A stretch of 64,000 nucleotides of DNA from Castanea sativa (GCF_040712315.1 NC_134019.1:39709873-39773872); one strand, 5' to 3'. Counted from the stretch's first letter, positions 47,128-58,520 are shown. Made by a program: numbers and translations. Notes: generated by a model from the letters alone, not told the origin.

Positions 47128-48159
47128 TGAAAAGCCAAAAACGTATTGACTCATTGTGATGAATTATTTTGATTAATTATCCAAGTTTTATTAATTAATC
47201 AATTTAACATGCAAATGCATGGTAGCACAAACAAATCACCAATAAACTAAAATGCAACGGAAAATAAATTGACATGGTAATTTATTTACGAATGGAGAAT
47301 ACCACTAAGACAAAAACTCCACCGGGTGATTTTAAGGTCACCACTTCTGAGAATCTACTATTATCAAAACAAGCGGTTACAAGTAAAGGAATCTCAGTAC
47401 TTTATACCAAGCTATAGTTGAACCCTTACCTCAATACCCAATTGGACTTGTTCTGTAGTGACAATCTCTCCTTTTGATACACGGCTCCCAGTACATGACT
47501 AACCAATTGCGTGAATCTCAGTACGCGACTTCAATCACCAACTTGAGAAAGATATTCACTGCAAAGTTCTTCAGTTCATCCATACGATAAAAATCAAGAA
47601 GATGCTTGGTTACAAAACCCTATGATGTACAAACACAACAGCTTCTTCACAATAGTGATGAACTAGGGAAAACTTTGCCCTCGGTTACAAATTGCTTGAA
47701 CAGACTTTGCTCAATGCTTGTGCAATTTGTGCTCTCAGCTATGTAACCAAATATGACCCTAAAAATAATCATTTTATATGTCTAGGGTTATGAGAAAAGA
47801 AGACCCAAAGACATATCCACGAACTAGAATCAAAACAGATCTAAAATTCTGTTTTCCTTAAACCTCGAAATATAGCATTTTTCGAGATGCTGTCGAGTAG
47901 CTGTCGAGCCACGGGGCTGGAACAGCTTCTTAAGCTCGATAAATGCTAGCTGTCGAGCTTTAATGACAGACACTTCTTCAGCTTATTTCTTGGACAGACT
48001 TGCATGGTTTTAACACTTAATCTTGAAACCTATTTCTTGAAGTATTAAAAACATCCTAGATCTACCCAAATACAAGAAAAGTGCATTTTTCAAAGGATTA
48101 GCTAATTACATAAAAGAATGACATATGTTCTTAACAAATGAACCATATACGTCCTAACA
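47128..48159 (-). repeat. Copia 5' LTR
   Basis: 1,032 bp partner of 39941-40959. On the minus strand it begins TGTTAGGACG and ends in GGCTTTTCA. It has the same cluster of GTCGAG motifs at 47880-47965. Confidence 0.92.
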
Positions 48160-49528
48160 GGATTAATTTCAAGCCTAGGCAGGAAACAACGTTAGAGGAC
48201 ACCGCATTAATGCAACTCCCACTATCTATAATAACCTTGCAAGTTTTGTCTCCACATTTAGTGTAAGTTTGGAAGATGGCACTCCTTCACCAATCATCAG
48301 TGTCTCTCTGTTATACCAAAGCACACCTTACCACATTCACTCTAGGGGTACCAAGACAACCTTGGAATCATCAACCTGGGAAGAGATGGCTCTAATGCAT
48401 GCGAGATAGCTAGGATCATCTTCCTATTCTGCCTCAACATATTGGATTTCTTCAACATTTGGATCATACACCAACTCCTCAACATCTTCTACCTTTTCAT
48501 CATCCTCTTGAATGACAAGGGTCCTTGAAGGACATCTAATTGCGATATGACCAACCCCATTGCATTTGAAGCATTGGAGGCGAGAGCCTAATCTTGAGGG
48601 CTCATTGATCACATATTTTTCCTTGTTCTCTTTTTCTATTGGGATGCTATTGGGGTTGACCTTAGGGGGTAAGTCAAGTCTAGATTTGCTACCAAAAGGT
48701 TGAGGGTTGGTACGAACACTCTAGAGCTCAGAACGTCGTCAAAAGATAGATTTGGATACTAACTCACAATTCCTAGCAAGGTCATATGCTTCTCCTAAGG
48801 TAGTGACTCCTCAGGTGATAATCTCGCCTAGTAGGTTAGCATTTAAACCTTTCTTTAACCTATTGAGTGTGACAACCTCTTTCTTGACTATTCAAATTCA
48901 CCTCTTGAATTCTTTGAATTTCTTTATATATTCAGCCACAGGATTAGTGCCTTGTTTTAGGTGATCTCATTCCTCAAGGAGGGAGCTCTTATAAGTTGGA
49001 GGGAGATAATTCCTCGAGAGTGCATCCTTCATCTCAAGCCAATCAGTAATGGGGGGCTCACGTCATCACCTAAAGGTTTCCTCAAGGTCCTCCCAGAAAA
49101 GATCGGCTCTCCCAATTAACTTCATCCTAACATACCTCACTTTCTTATTCTCAGCCCAATGGTAATAGTCAAAGAATTTCTCCATTTGATGTAATCAATC
49201 AGTGAAAACCCATGGGTCTAGGCAGCCATCAAAGGTGGGTGCTTCTATCTTTTCCTTAGACATCCTATCATCATAATCCCTAGGGCCATTGTGATTATAG
49301 TGATCATGTTCAAAGTTTGGAGCCCTAACCGTGGTTATTTTGCTTAAGCATGTTATCTCTTTCATGGTTAATAGTCTCTCTTTGAGATGCTTCAATTCGC
49401 TCAACCCTATCTAGTAAAGCTTGGACACTTTTTGCTCGGTCTCCTATGGTTTGCTTTAAAAAGGGCCTAGACTCGGAAGTGGATTGATGTTTAGGGTTTG
49501 ACATGATGCGACCACTACGTAGATGCAT
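48160..49528 (-). pseudogene. Chromovirus gag and N-terminal half of protease
   Basis: Reading downward: MHLRSGRIMSNPKHQ (49528), a coiled-coil start, EAPTFDGCLDPWVFTD followed by FFDYYHWAENKKVRYVRMKL (retrotransposon gag domain), a WLEMKDALSRNYLPP-like block, a zinc knuckle CFKCNGVGHIAIRC near 48560-48520 and an acidic tail to 48424. The protease then starts, with its active site (IIDSGSC) near 48229-48209, and is cut at 48160 by the Copia element. Several stops (for example near 49195, 49060 and 48900) show decay. Confidence 0.85.
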
Positions 49529-50822
49529 GCAACACTATATTTATGAATGCAGTTGAGATTCCCAAAAATTTAAGTAACCAATTCTCAATGTAAAATTAAG
49601 GTCAAACAAGAGTACAAGTAGAGACTAGATCAATGAATCAAAGGAATAAATTGCAGTCAAGTAGTAACAGTGTTCACAATATTGAGAAATAGCCCAAATA
49701 AAAGTCAAATTCCAATAAGCTCCACAATTAATAATAAGAATCAGATATTTCAAAGAAAGTGGGTTATGTGTTTTTTTTTTTTTTTGGAATTTTAGAGCAG
49801 GTACTGAAAGAAAGCACACATAATAAAATAGCTAACTTGAGCAAAAAATGGGTAGGCTAGTGGGGTATGGTGGGATATGCACATAAAAAATATAAAGATG
49901 ATATTTTTTTTAATGAGACAAAATTGAACTCACCAAAAAGAAAGTAAGAGTTGTACCCTAGCCAGTGGCCAACTTATTGCACTAGATAGTCACGGGCTTG
50001 GCTCTTCAAGTAAGTGGATTTGACTTGAACAAAGTGGACCTGTGGAGAACAATTCAAGGCCCAACAGCAACAATAATTTCTTTCTTTTCCTTCCTCTTTT
50101 TTTTTTTTTTTTTTTGCGAAATAATAAAGTACACGATGGACTTTAAAAGAAAATAAAAGACAGTACTCTTGCTTAAAAGGAACTACAGGCACGAAAAAGA
50201 AAGTCAGAAACTAGAAGAGACAGAATCTCAAAATGAAAAAAAAAAAAGACGTGCTCAACGGTGGACTTGCGGTGCTCTAACCGATGATTGTGGCGATGTG
50301 AGGGCAGAGGAGACTGCGGCGGCACGAAATGGAGGAGTGGCGGTTGCTCGTCTCGGGTCTTGCATTAGCGGTGGCCGATGTCCTCAACAGAGGTGGCCGG
50401 GGTGAAGATGGTGTCGGCGGCAGGTGGTTGACGGGTCTGTAGTAGGTGGCTGATGGGTCGTCGACGGCTGAGAGTGGATTTGTAGGTCTCGACGGCTGGT
50501 GGCTGATGGGCTTGCGTGGGTTTTTGTTTTTTTTTTTTGTGGTGGCTTATGAGTTTGGTGATCAAAGGTGGGCACGGATGGTGGTCACCGGCTTGGACGG
50601 GGCCTCTAGCTTCTCTGTTGGTTTGGGGATGAAAAACTCATGTGGCCAAAGTGGGTATATGGTACAGATTGGTTCAGATTCTAGTTTGCAGATCTCGTGA
50701 GGTAAGAAATTGGGTTGCTATGGTTTGCAAATCTCGTGGGTAAGTATTTGTTTTCTGATGGTGAATATGGTTGTGGGTTGTCAGTCGTGAGTTTGAGTGG
50801 TTGAAAGGGGTGATCGGGTTGG
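49529..50822 (-). other. Chromovirus leader with a GC-rich segment
   Basis: About 1.3 kb between primer site and gag. It contains A/T runs near 49775 and 50100 and a GC-rich segment at 50250-50640 with repeated GGTGGCTGATGGG-like and CGACGGCTG words. It has no recognised coding. Confidence 0.55.
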
Positions 50823-50834
50823 GCTTTGATACCA
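50823..50834 (-). other. Chromovirus primer-binding site
   Basis: TGGTATCAAAGC on the minus strand, four bases from the 5' LTR. It differs by one base from the usual initiator tRNA-Met primer site. Confidence 0.8.
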
Positions 50835-50838
50835 AAAT

Positions 50839-52099
50839 TGACGTAGGACAATCGCACTGTTTTCAAAGGAACAAATAAACTACAAAACATTGTTGTGAAT
50901 TTCGTTCCGTTCCGGCCAGAACGGGCGGAATATTCCATTCTAGTCATGAAACCGGCACACTAAACCCCCTTGTTCCACCTCGGCTTCAGTTCCAGTGAAT
51001 TTCGGTGCATTCCGGCCATTCCGAACTGTTTCGGCCAATTCCGGCCGAAACTTGAATTTCGGGCGAAAGAATGTTACACTGCATTTGCTTTTTTAACTTT
51101 TCTCTTTTACTTGTTTCTCCCGTACACGTCATATTGTTAGTACTACAACTTTACTTTTTACTCCTCTTCTCTCATTTATTGCCTTTTCTTTGCTTCTTTT
51201 TCATTTGTCTTTTCCTTACTCTCTGTCTTACGTAGCAATGTTGTATTTTTTATACTTGTTTTCTATTTCTCTAAAAAATTGAAAGCCTAAGAACTTATCA
51301 AGTTACAATTAATTTTTCTCTCCAGGCACTATAATTTATTATACTATTTTATTTTATTTTAAATATATTTTGACTGTAAAATATATAAGATATTCTATTA
51401 ATTGATATTAAACTTATATATATATATATATAATAAATAATATGGTATATGTATCTTTTTAAAAGAAATGGTATACATTTGATTTTGAATTTGATTTGTG
51501 GTATCTATGATTTGTGTAATGATTTTGATTTTGGGTAATTTTTTTTAAAATGTTGTTTGACACTTTGTGATTTGTAGATTTGTGTTTAATTTATAGTTTT
51601 ATACAATTAAATGGTGCCTTTTCTTTGAATTGATAATTTAATGTTGTATAAGAATATATATATATATAAATTTTTAACCCCAAAACACCTTAAAACGGTA
51701 CACCGAAATAAGCCGGTACCGAAATATTTCATTCCACTAGACAAACCGAAACGGGGTCCGAAACGGTATTCATAACACTGTTACAAAATAAACCTTCGGA
51801 GTCAGTACCTAAGGTTGATTGGAATCAGCACCAAGCAAACTGGATGGGCACCTGTGTGTGAAAGAAAAACAATAATTTTATAATTCTCAAAAACTGTCTT
51901 ACAATAATAAGAAAAAGTGTTTAAATAACTACAATAAAATGTATAAAGAAATTCTAATTATTAAATACTTGGACTTGCTTAATCTCAAGCCCAATAACTA
52001 ACAGGCTCTATCTATAAGATCACAGGTTAAGCTGTTCTCTTTTTGCTCTTTCTCCCATACATGCGTATAATTGGAGGCTTGTACCTTGTGTCCACACCA
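50839..52099 (-). repeat. Chromovirus 5' LTR, split by a hAT-like MITE
   Basis: The two parts, 50839-50887 and 51781-52099, together match the 3' LTR at 36284-36616. On the minus strand it begins TGGTGTGGACAC and ends CCTACGTCA. Confidence 0.88.
50888..51780. mobile_element. hAT-like MITE, 893 bp
   Basis: Ends CATTGTTGTGAAT and ATTCATAACACTG are inverted repeats (11 of 13). Flanks are CTACAAAA (50880-50887) and TTACAAAA (51781-51788), an 8 bp duplication with one change. Subterminal regions are rich in TTCCGGCC and CCGAAACGG words, the middle is AT-rich, and no coding capacity is seen. Confidence 0.87.
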
Positions 52100-52124
52100 A
52101 TTACATTGTCAACAGATATTGCCA

Positions 52125-53135
52125 ATCAAAATCTTACCATAATAGTATTTGTAACCGGGGGAACTTTGCAGTAGTTGTACTTCAACCTCAATGCATAGCT
52201 TCTTTGTCCAAATTTGTAACCCATGCCTCTCATGTATATGAAAGGATTGCTAATTTTTCACTCTCATGGAAATAGTTGTACAGAATTTAATTCCCTTTTT
52301 CCAATACTTTCTCACATTTCTGCATAATCCAGGTATACATTTCTTAATCTCCGATTAATAGCATTATCTAGTCTTTTCTAAATATATCATTCAGCATTAG
52401 AACTTTACATTCTCAAATTCTTGAAATTGTAAAACAGTCATGTTTACTTTTAATGTCCTGTGAACTTACTGGGGTCAGCTATATTCATTTGCATCTAACT
52501 TATCGAGTGACCAAAATCCCCTTAGGAGTTAGGACTCCTTGCTCCAAAATCTTCACTTGGTAGCCTTTATATATTACTCTTAACGCTTCATACGTGTTTT
52601 GCTTTTCTCTCTCTTTCACAATTCAGTAAACTTGATTTTAAAGGCCTGTAAAAAATGACTTCCATAAAGTTGCGAGCATTTTTTCTCTACTAAGATCCAA
52701 TCCTCAAAGAGAGATCAAGGCAGTAAAGAGTAAAGATCGCCTCTCATAAATGTTAACTAATCAATTCTTCATGTTTCTTCCTTTACACTGAATGGTGGGA
52801 CTCCAAGGAAAATGAATCATATATGGCAGTCATCAAGGAAGCCACCTAGCAACAATTATCACCTCCAGGCCTAAATGTCCAAGTCATTCTTTTACTCGTG
52901 AAGTTGCTTTTTTCTCCCTGTATCTTCGTCTAACACCAAATAGCCAAATATTTTGTATATTAGGCTGTCTTCCCCAAACTGTAGGAAGCCAATTCTGTTC
53001 AAGGCTGTGTCTCACCCACACAGGAGGAAGCCATGTGTTGGAACATGAGAGCACTTGAATTAGAGTAAATCCTGGGAACTAGTAAGCTTACCTGCAGAAG
53101 ATCCCTGGTTGATAGTGGGACAACAGAAACTTACA
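52125..53135 (-). repeat. Inverted segmental duplication, right copy
   Basis: Reverse-complement partner of 1485-2510, downstream of the HVA22 gene. The chromovirus inserted at its left edge. It lacks the MITE present in the left copy. Confidence 0.8.
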
Positions 53136-53841
53136 TATGGAAATTCACTAAGCCTCACAAGTCACAACATGATATTATGTGTATGGTCAACTTATAGATT
53201 CCTTGACAAAGGTTATACACATTTACTATATTAAAATCCTTTTTAAATGCAATTAACTTTAGTCACCATTCAGCCATTTTAAGAGATTGAACAATGCACA
53301 AGCTTTTGCAGGAAGCTGTTGTCCAGAAGCAACACATAAGATCAAAGGCAAGAGGACTTTGTGAATTACTCTAGCCAAAAATTGCTTTTATAAAATTTGA
53401 GTCTAGTACATGCATAGAGTAGGAGGACTTCAATTCATCGTATCATATTATATTCTATGATAAGGTAAAACTTGATGCAAAATATAAATAAAATATCAAA
53501 ATGGGCAATGGACTGATGTGCAATGAAACAAATATTCTATCAGTTATTACTCTAAATTTAGTTAAAAACTTAAATACAATCTCAGTACCTTGTCTTAACA
53601 AATAAAGTTTGCCTAAGACAATAATGCCTTAACTCCAACTACTTAGGTTCAGTACTAAACCATATAAAAGGGCCAATAAAAAAATTGATGTATAAGGATC
53701 AAGCATACACAGTTTCTGCATAATGAGCTTAAGGCCAAAGATTGAGTAATCAACATTCTTATCCCAATTTTAACAATTACCATCAGAATAATGCAGTGTA
53801 GAATGCACTAAACAAATGACTTCTGATCCCTAGAGCAGATA

Positions 53842-54718
53842 TTACTTTTCCTTGTCAATGGATGCCTTATCAGATTTAGGCCATGATGCTGACTGAGAAG
53901 AAACATACTGCAGAATCTCAAAAAACCTTGTTTGGCCAAAACTCACAGCCTTTTGCCAATACAAAATTGCAATATCCCAAGCCTTCACTCTCAACTCCAA
54001 TAAGGTGTGATCAATTTCCCCTTCATGTTTAGCCACATAAGGCCGGAAGAAAGAATTATAAACATATGATGTTCCCTGGAAACAATTAAAAATTATTATG
54101 TCAAAGAAACTGTTACGAATGTATAAGTTAATTAAACAAAATAGTTCTGCAAGTTCAAGATGTCAAATGCGTGCCTTTGTTTTAGGATGCCAAAGATATA
54201 TAAAGATTGCCAACTTTGCTTCACTGTACAGTGGTAGCCTTGTCCAATAAAAAAGAAAGAAAGTCAAGAATCCAAAAATAAATGCAAAAGAGAACAGGAC
54301 TATATGAAAAATCAAATTATTTGAGTTGTGTTCAAAAATTGCATACCATGAAATGAAAGTATCCCCAACTCTCTCAAAGACTGTAAGCATAGCAACTATA
54401 ATCCTACAAAATTAGAAGATGACACATTTTAGCACTAATATAAGTTATATCCTAAGATACCATCATACTAGCACAACATGAAGATGCATACCAGTATTGG
54501 CACCAAAAGAGAAGTTGCTCAATCTCTGGCTTATTCTTCTCCACAGTTTTAAAACACTCATAAGCCGGATAAGCATAGCCAAAAACAAGCCTGCAAATAC
54601 AAATTAGAATTTTAACTTTCCTGTATAACAAAAAAGAAATTAACTGATGAAAATAGGGAATTCCCATATCACTTTTTGTTACATACAAAAGTGCTCTTGA
54701 AAGAAATGACCCCATCAT
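53842..54718 (-). CDS. HVA22/DP1/TB2 family protein (HVA22i-like)
   Basis: A membrane-curving reticulon-like protein of the REEP/Yop1 family; plant HVA22 genes are often induced by abscisic acid and stress and act on ER/vesicle membranes. Five exons join in frame: 54718-54687, 54590-54492, 54403-54347, 54238-54175 and 54075-53842, 486 bp and 161 residues. The N-terminus MMGSFLSRALLLVFGYAYPA matches the family, followed by YECFKTVEKNKPEIEQLLFW, then two hydrophobic hairpin segments (VAMLTVFERVGDTFISW; EAKLAIFIYLWHPKT) and a soluble tail with RPYVAKHE and DIAILYWQKAV. The last intron has a GC donor (AAAG|GCACGC); the others use GT. The tail after the conserved domain is short compared with longer HVA22i/j/k proteins. 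It appears intact. Confidence 0.93.
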
Positions 54719-55622
54719 TTTAAGTCTCGAAAACAATTGGTGCATTTATTTGTCAACTTTATGAAATGAATTATACCTGAAATGAGAGAAAACAAAAGTC
54801 CCTGATAAGTTTGAAGAAGGCACAGCAGATATTTGCTAGTTATAAGCAAAATTCATCATTTGAACAATAGATGAAGTTATTTAAATATAACAGACAGAAG
54901 AAGTAGCACATAGTGTCACTAAATAAAATTCAAGGTCATGTTTTATCATCGTCTTGCACGAGAATGAAAAACAAACAAACATATTACTATATACAATAAA
55001 GCTACATACACAACTTTTTTCACGACAAATTTTACAATTGTTAAATTGATCAACCGTGAATGATGGACATGACTAACATTCATGGACCCGTCATTTTTTC
55101 TCCATCCCTCACAATCGACCAACACAGTACTTGTGAAATTGGTTGTAAAAAAGTTGTTCCCGTAACATTAATGTATATGCCTATAGAGTCTAGAGAAGTG
55201 TTAGTAATGAAATAAATGCATTAACATATAGAGTGGACAAAGAAAAAGAACATACAGGTCGGTCTAGAGAGAGTCTGAGGAATATATGAAAGAGTTGAAT
55301 TAAATAAGGAAATGGAGAAACCGATTTGACATATGATTAAGGCTGAAATCATACATTGCGTGGCACGAAACGCTGCCAAACCCGAAACGCCGCGAATAGT
55401 TTGGTTTTGAATTTCTTTGACAGTTTTTATAGTTAAACGGGACTTGGTTCACGGTTGCCGTGGATAAATGCCACATCGACTATATTATTCAATCACACGG
55501 CTGAGAATTTTTGGGTAATACTATGCCTTGGCTTTTTTTTTTTTTGGTTAAGTTAGGGAGAGATTTTATTAAAACGGGCCACAGGAGGCAGAGGCCTAAA
55601 GGAAACTGGGCCTTCAGCATCA
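54719..55622 (-). promoter_or_regulatory. Upstream region of the HVA22-like gene
   Basis: About 900 bp between the HVA22 start and the EXO70D fragment. A GC-richer patch at 55350-55400 (ACGAAACGCTGCC, CGAAACGCCGCG) may be promoter DNA. A poly-T tract lies near 55535-55546. No TATA box was assigned. Confidence 0.4.
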
Positions 55623-55985
55623 TCAAAGACGGCAAAGAAAGCCCAAACCCATTTGTCCATCGGAGTTGAACGAAATCGACTCGGCTTCCAGAGGAGCAGT
55701 GTGACTCAGCAGAATATTCCGAAACTCGTCCTCCAGCCGAGCCACGGCGATCCGAATTGTCGAGTTCAAACCGCTTTCGTCGCTGTTGCTGCTTTCGTTG
55801 TTGACGGTGGTGGAAGATAGCGACCGTTGGATTTCATCGACGGCTTGTAAGTAACGATCAACTTCGTTCCGATCAGAATCGAAGATCATTTTCTCTCTGG
55901 ATTCCTCCGATGCGGTTGAGTCCCACCGTAGGATTATCCCCTCCGCTTCATCCAACGGCGTTCGTCTATCCTCCGGTGGCTCCAT
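55623..55985 (-). pseudogene. N-terminal fragment of an exocyst EXO70D-type subunit
   Basis: The ATG at 55985 (MEPPEDRRTPLDEAEGIIL) opens 120 residues that include LRWDSTASEESREKMIFDSD, EVDRYLQAVDEIQRSLSS and VARLEDEFRNILLSHTAPLE, the typical start of a plant EXO70D protein. EXO70 tethers secretory vesicles to the plasma membrane. The family's usual length is about 600 residues and these genes are usually intronless, so this is a truncated copy; it ends in a short unrelated tail and a stop at 55623. The 5' UTR (GA/CT-rich, 56000-56160) is retained, so the fragment may still be transcribed, toward the HVA22 gene. Confidence 0.85.
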
Positions 55986-56255
55986 TAACAAAAAAAAAAA
56001 AAAAAATCTAAGAGAGGGTTTTTGATTTTTGGTTATGGTGGTGGTGGAGATATTTAGAGAGAGAAAGAGATAGGATTGGAATAATAGGGAAAATTGAGGG
56101 TGTGGGTGTGTGACTGAGTGACTGACTGTGTGTGTTTTTGTCTTGGAGTGTGGATTTTGGAGTGTCATAGAATTTCCTAACAAAATAATGCACCTGCTCA
56201 AAAAAAGAGATACAGTGTGCTTGTAATTGGTCTTTTTTTTTTTTTTTTTTTTTTG

Positions 56256-56790
56256 GGGACTATTTTTGTTATTTTTAAATTTTGGAGGTATTTTGGTATT
56301 TTTTGGGTTTTGGAAGTATTTTGGTAATTTTTAGGTTTCGGGTGTATTTTGGTTATTTTTTGGGTCCGGGGTATTTTGGTCATTTTTTGGATTTCGAGGG
56401 TATTTTGGTCATTTTTTGAGTTCGGGTATTTTGGTAATTTTTGGGTTTCGAGGGTATTTTGGTCATTTTTGAGTTTCTAGGGGTATTTTGGTTATTTTTA
56501 GGTTTCAAGAGTATTTTGGTCATTTTTTGGATTTTCAGGAGTATTTTGGTAATTTTAGGTTTCGGGGTATTTTGGTATTTTTTTGGATTTTAGGGGTATT
56601 TTGGTCATTTTTTGGGTTTCAAGAATATTTTGGTAATTTTTAAGTTTCGGGGTTATTTTGGTCATGTTTTAGATTTCGGGGGTATTTTGGTAATGTTTAG
56701 GTTAGGTTTTTGGGGTATTTTGGTAATTTTCAAATTTGGGAGTATTTTGGTCATTTTTTAAAATTTTAGAGTACTTTAGTCATTTTCACT
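56256..56790 (+). repeat. Minisatellite, ~28 bp period, about 18 units
   Basis: The unit GTATTTTGGTCATTTTTTGG plus TTTCGAGG-like spacer is repeated with variation; TAATTTTT and TCATTTTT forms mix. It begins near a T-run (56231-56253) and lies just upstream of the EXO70D fragment's 5' end. Confidence 0.92.
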
Positions 56791-57211
56791 TTAATGGCAT
56801 TTTGATAATTTTGATAATTGGGTAACTGAGTGGATTGGAGTTTACCCATAATAATTGGGTTAGGTTGAATTTGGGTTAAAAGTAATTAGTTAAATAGATT
56901 TTAATGGGTAAATGAGTTTTATATACCCAACCTAATTATACCTACCCAAACCCACCCATTTGCCACCCCTATCAAAGACCTAAGAGGGAAGTGATGACAT
57001 GAGTTGGTCCCAAAGTCATACAAAAGGAAGCCTTTGACTAGCTTATTTACTTTAAGGTGGGACAAAATATGATTATAAGTAAATAAGTTGATTTATATTT
57101 GATTAAAATGATCTTATTCACTAAAAATAACCTTTTATCTTATCTTTAAGTTATTCACATACTTAAAAGTACATTTGGTATTATCTATTATTATATACCA
57201 AACGTATCATT

Positions 57212-57770
57212 TAGGGGTGTGCTGCCAACCCGTCAAAACCAACTCGATCCAACCCAACCCGTCAGGTTGGGTCAGTTTTTAGGGCTTGGTAGGTTGAGTT
57301 GGGTTACAATTTTTTTTTTTTTATAGCGGGTCGGGTTAAGTTTGGGTTATAAAACTTCAAACCCGCCAAACCCAACCTGACCCACCCATATATTTAAAAT
57401 ATATTATATAATTTATAATTTTTTTTTTAAATAACTAATTGTTCCTCCTATCCTATATAAAACTCAATATTAATGTATATTAGTTCATATATTAATGTAT
57501 AACTGAGTTGAAATATTAATTCATATATTAATGTATATTTTGTTTATCAACTTAAATGGTAGATGTGATATATTTTTGTGCTGTTAAATTTAATAATAAC
57601 AGTAATAAAAAAAATTGTCAAACCTATGGGTTCAACTCGATCCATGTGGGTTGGGTTGGACTTGTGTGATGGGTTGGGTTGGATTGGGTTGAATTTTTTT
57701 TAACTCACCATAGTAGGTTGGGTCAAAAAATCTCCTTAATTCGACCCAACCCGACCCATGCACTCCTGTC
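57212..57770. mobile_element. Probable TIR element rich in CCAACCC / GGTTGGG
   Basis: The left end AGGGGTGTGCTGCCAACCCG and the right end (CCCGACCCATGCACTCCTG) are inverted relatives, with several CCAACCCAACCC and GGGTTGGGTTGG blocks inside. A clear target duplication was not seen. The boundaries are approximate. Confidence 0.55.
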
Positions 57771-58520
57771 ATTGATTGTGAGGTGACTCAACTCACTCTT
57801 TATAGGAAAGAAATGAGGGTTGATGCAATTCTTAGTGTTTCTTTGGTAGCAATTTTTTTTAGCCAGTCTCCTGTCTATTTTCACTTTTTTGTCTCGTATT
57901 TTAGTAAATAGATATATAAACTAACTCTTTTGAAAATAAGTTAACTTGTTTCTTTTTGTCTCAACTCTCAACGAATAAACTACCTAAAAATATGGGATGC
58001 AAAATTCACTCCTAATCTTTGCGCACAAGTTCTAGAGTACAATCAAATGTCACTTCTTTTTTTTCTTTTCTTTTTTTCCCATCAAGCAAATGTTACTTCC
58101 GGGTGCAAGCATGTGAAATTTGAATGTTTGTAGCTTATTTGGATAACATTATAATGGAGTATAGTGTACACAATTAATTTCACAAATTTTGAGGTGGTAG
58201 TTTCTGTTTATTATTTGCAACAATTATAATTTATAAGTGATGATATCGTGTTTCCAAAACATGATTTAAAAAAAATGTTTATATCCCAAACAACTTCAAG
58301 ATAATATCAATTTAATCAATTAATACTAAAAATATATTATTTTGTAAATTTTGCCAACTTTTTTACTCTTCAAAATATCATTAGTAACATTATTCCTAAA
58401 TTAAAAATAAATAAATAAGTAAAAAAAAAAGGACAAATAAAATTCCTTAAAATGAGGCCACACCTTATATTCCTTAAAATTATCATAATGTCACTATTAG
58501 GTGCATAATGTTTGCCCTTA

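Larger units (their letters stand above)
39941..48159 (-). mobile_element. Copia-type LTR element lacking pol, nested in the chromovirus
   Basis: LTRs at 39941-40959 and 47128-48159 both have TG...CA ends and are flanked by the 5 bp duplication GGATT (39936-39940 and 48160-48164). The element lies on the minus strand. The primer site (tRNA-iMet type) is at 47125-47114, gag starts at 47056 and a second ORF starts at 43269. Between gag (ending about 45156) and the second ORF there is no protease, integrase, reverse transcriptase or RNase H. A polypurine-like GGAGAGAT adjoins the 3' LTR. A 593 bp hAT-like MITE lies in the 3' untranslated part. Confidence 0.93.
36284..52099 (-). mobile_element. 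Ty3/gypsy chromovirus with nested insertions
   Basis: A complete but inactive LTR retrotransposon on the minus strand. Both ends are bounded by the 5 bp duplication ATTAC (36279-36283 and 52100-52104). Order on the minus strand: 5' LTR, primer site, gag, protease, reverse transcriptase, RNase H, integrase, chromodomain-like tail, polypurine tract, 3' LTR. Removing the nested Copia element and the hAT-like MITE leaves about 6.7 kb, a normal size for a plant chromovirus. Stops and frameshifts are scattered through all domains. Confidence 0.93.

Noticed and set aside
50169..50700. Gly/Ala/Arg-rich frames on both strands of the chromovirus leader
   Set aside because: Frames on both strands come from GC-rich repeats; there is no domain and no consistent start.
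56198..56383. Lys/Thr/Pro-rich frame on the minus strand
   Set aside because: It is a translation of the minisatellite; repeat structure explains it.
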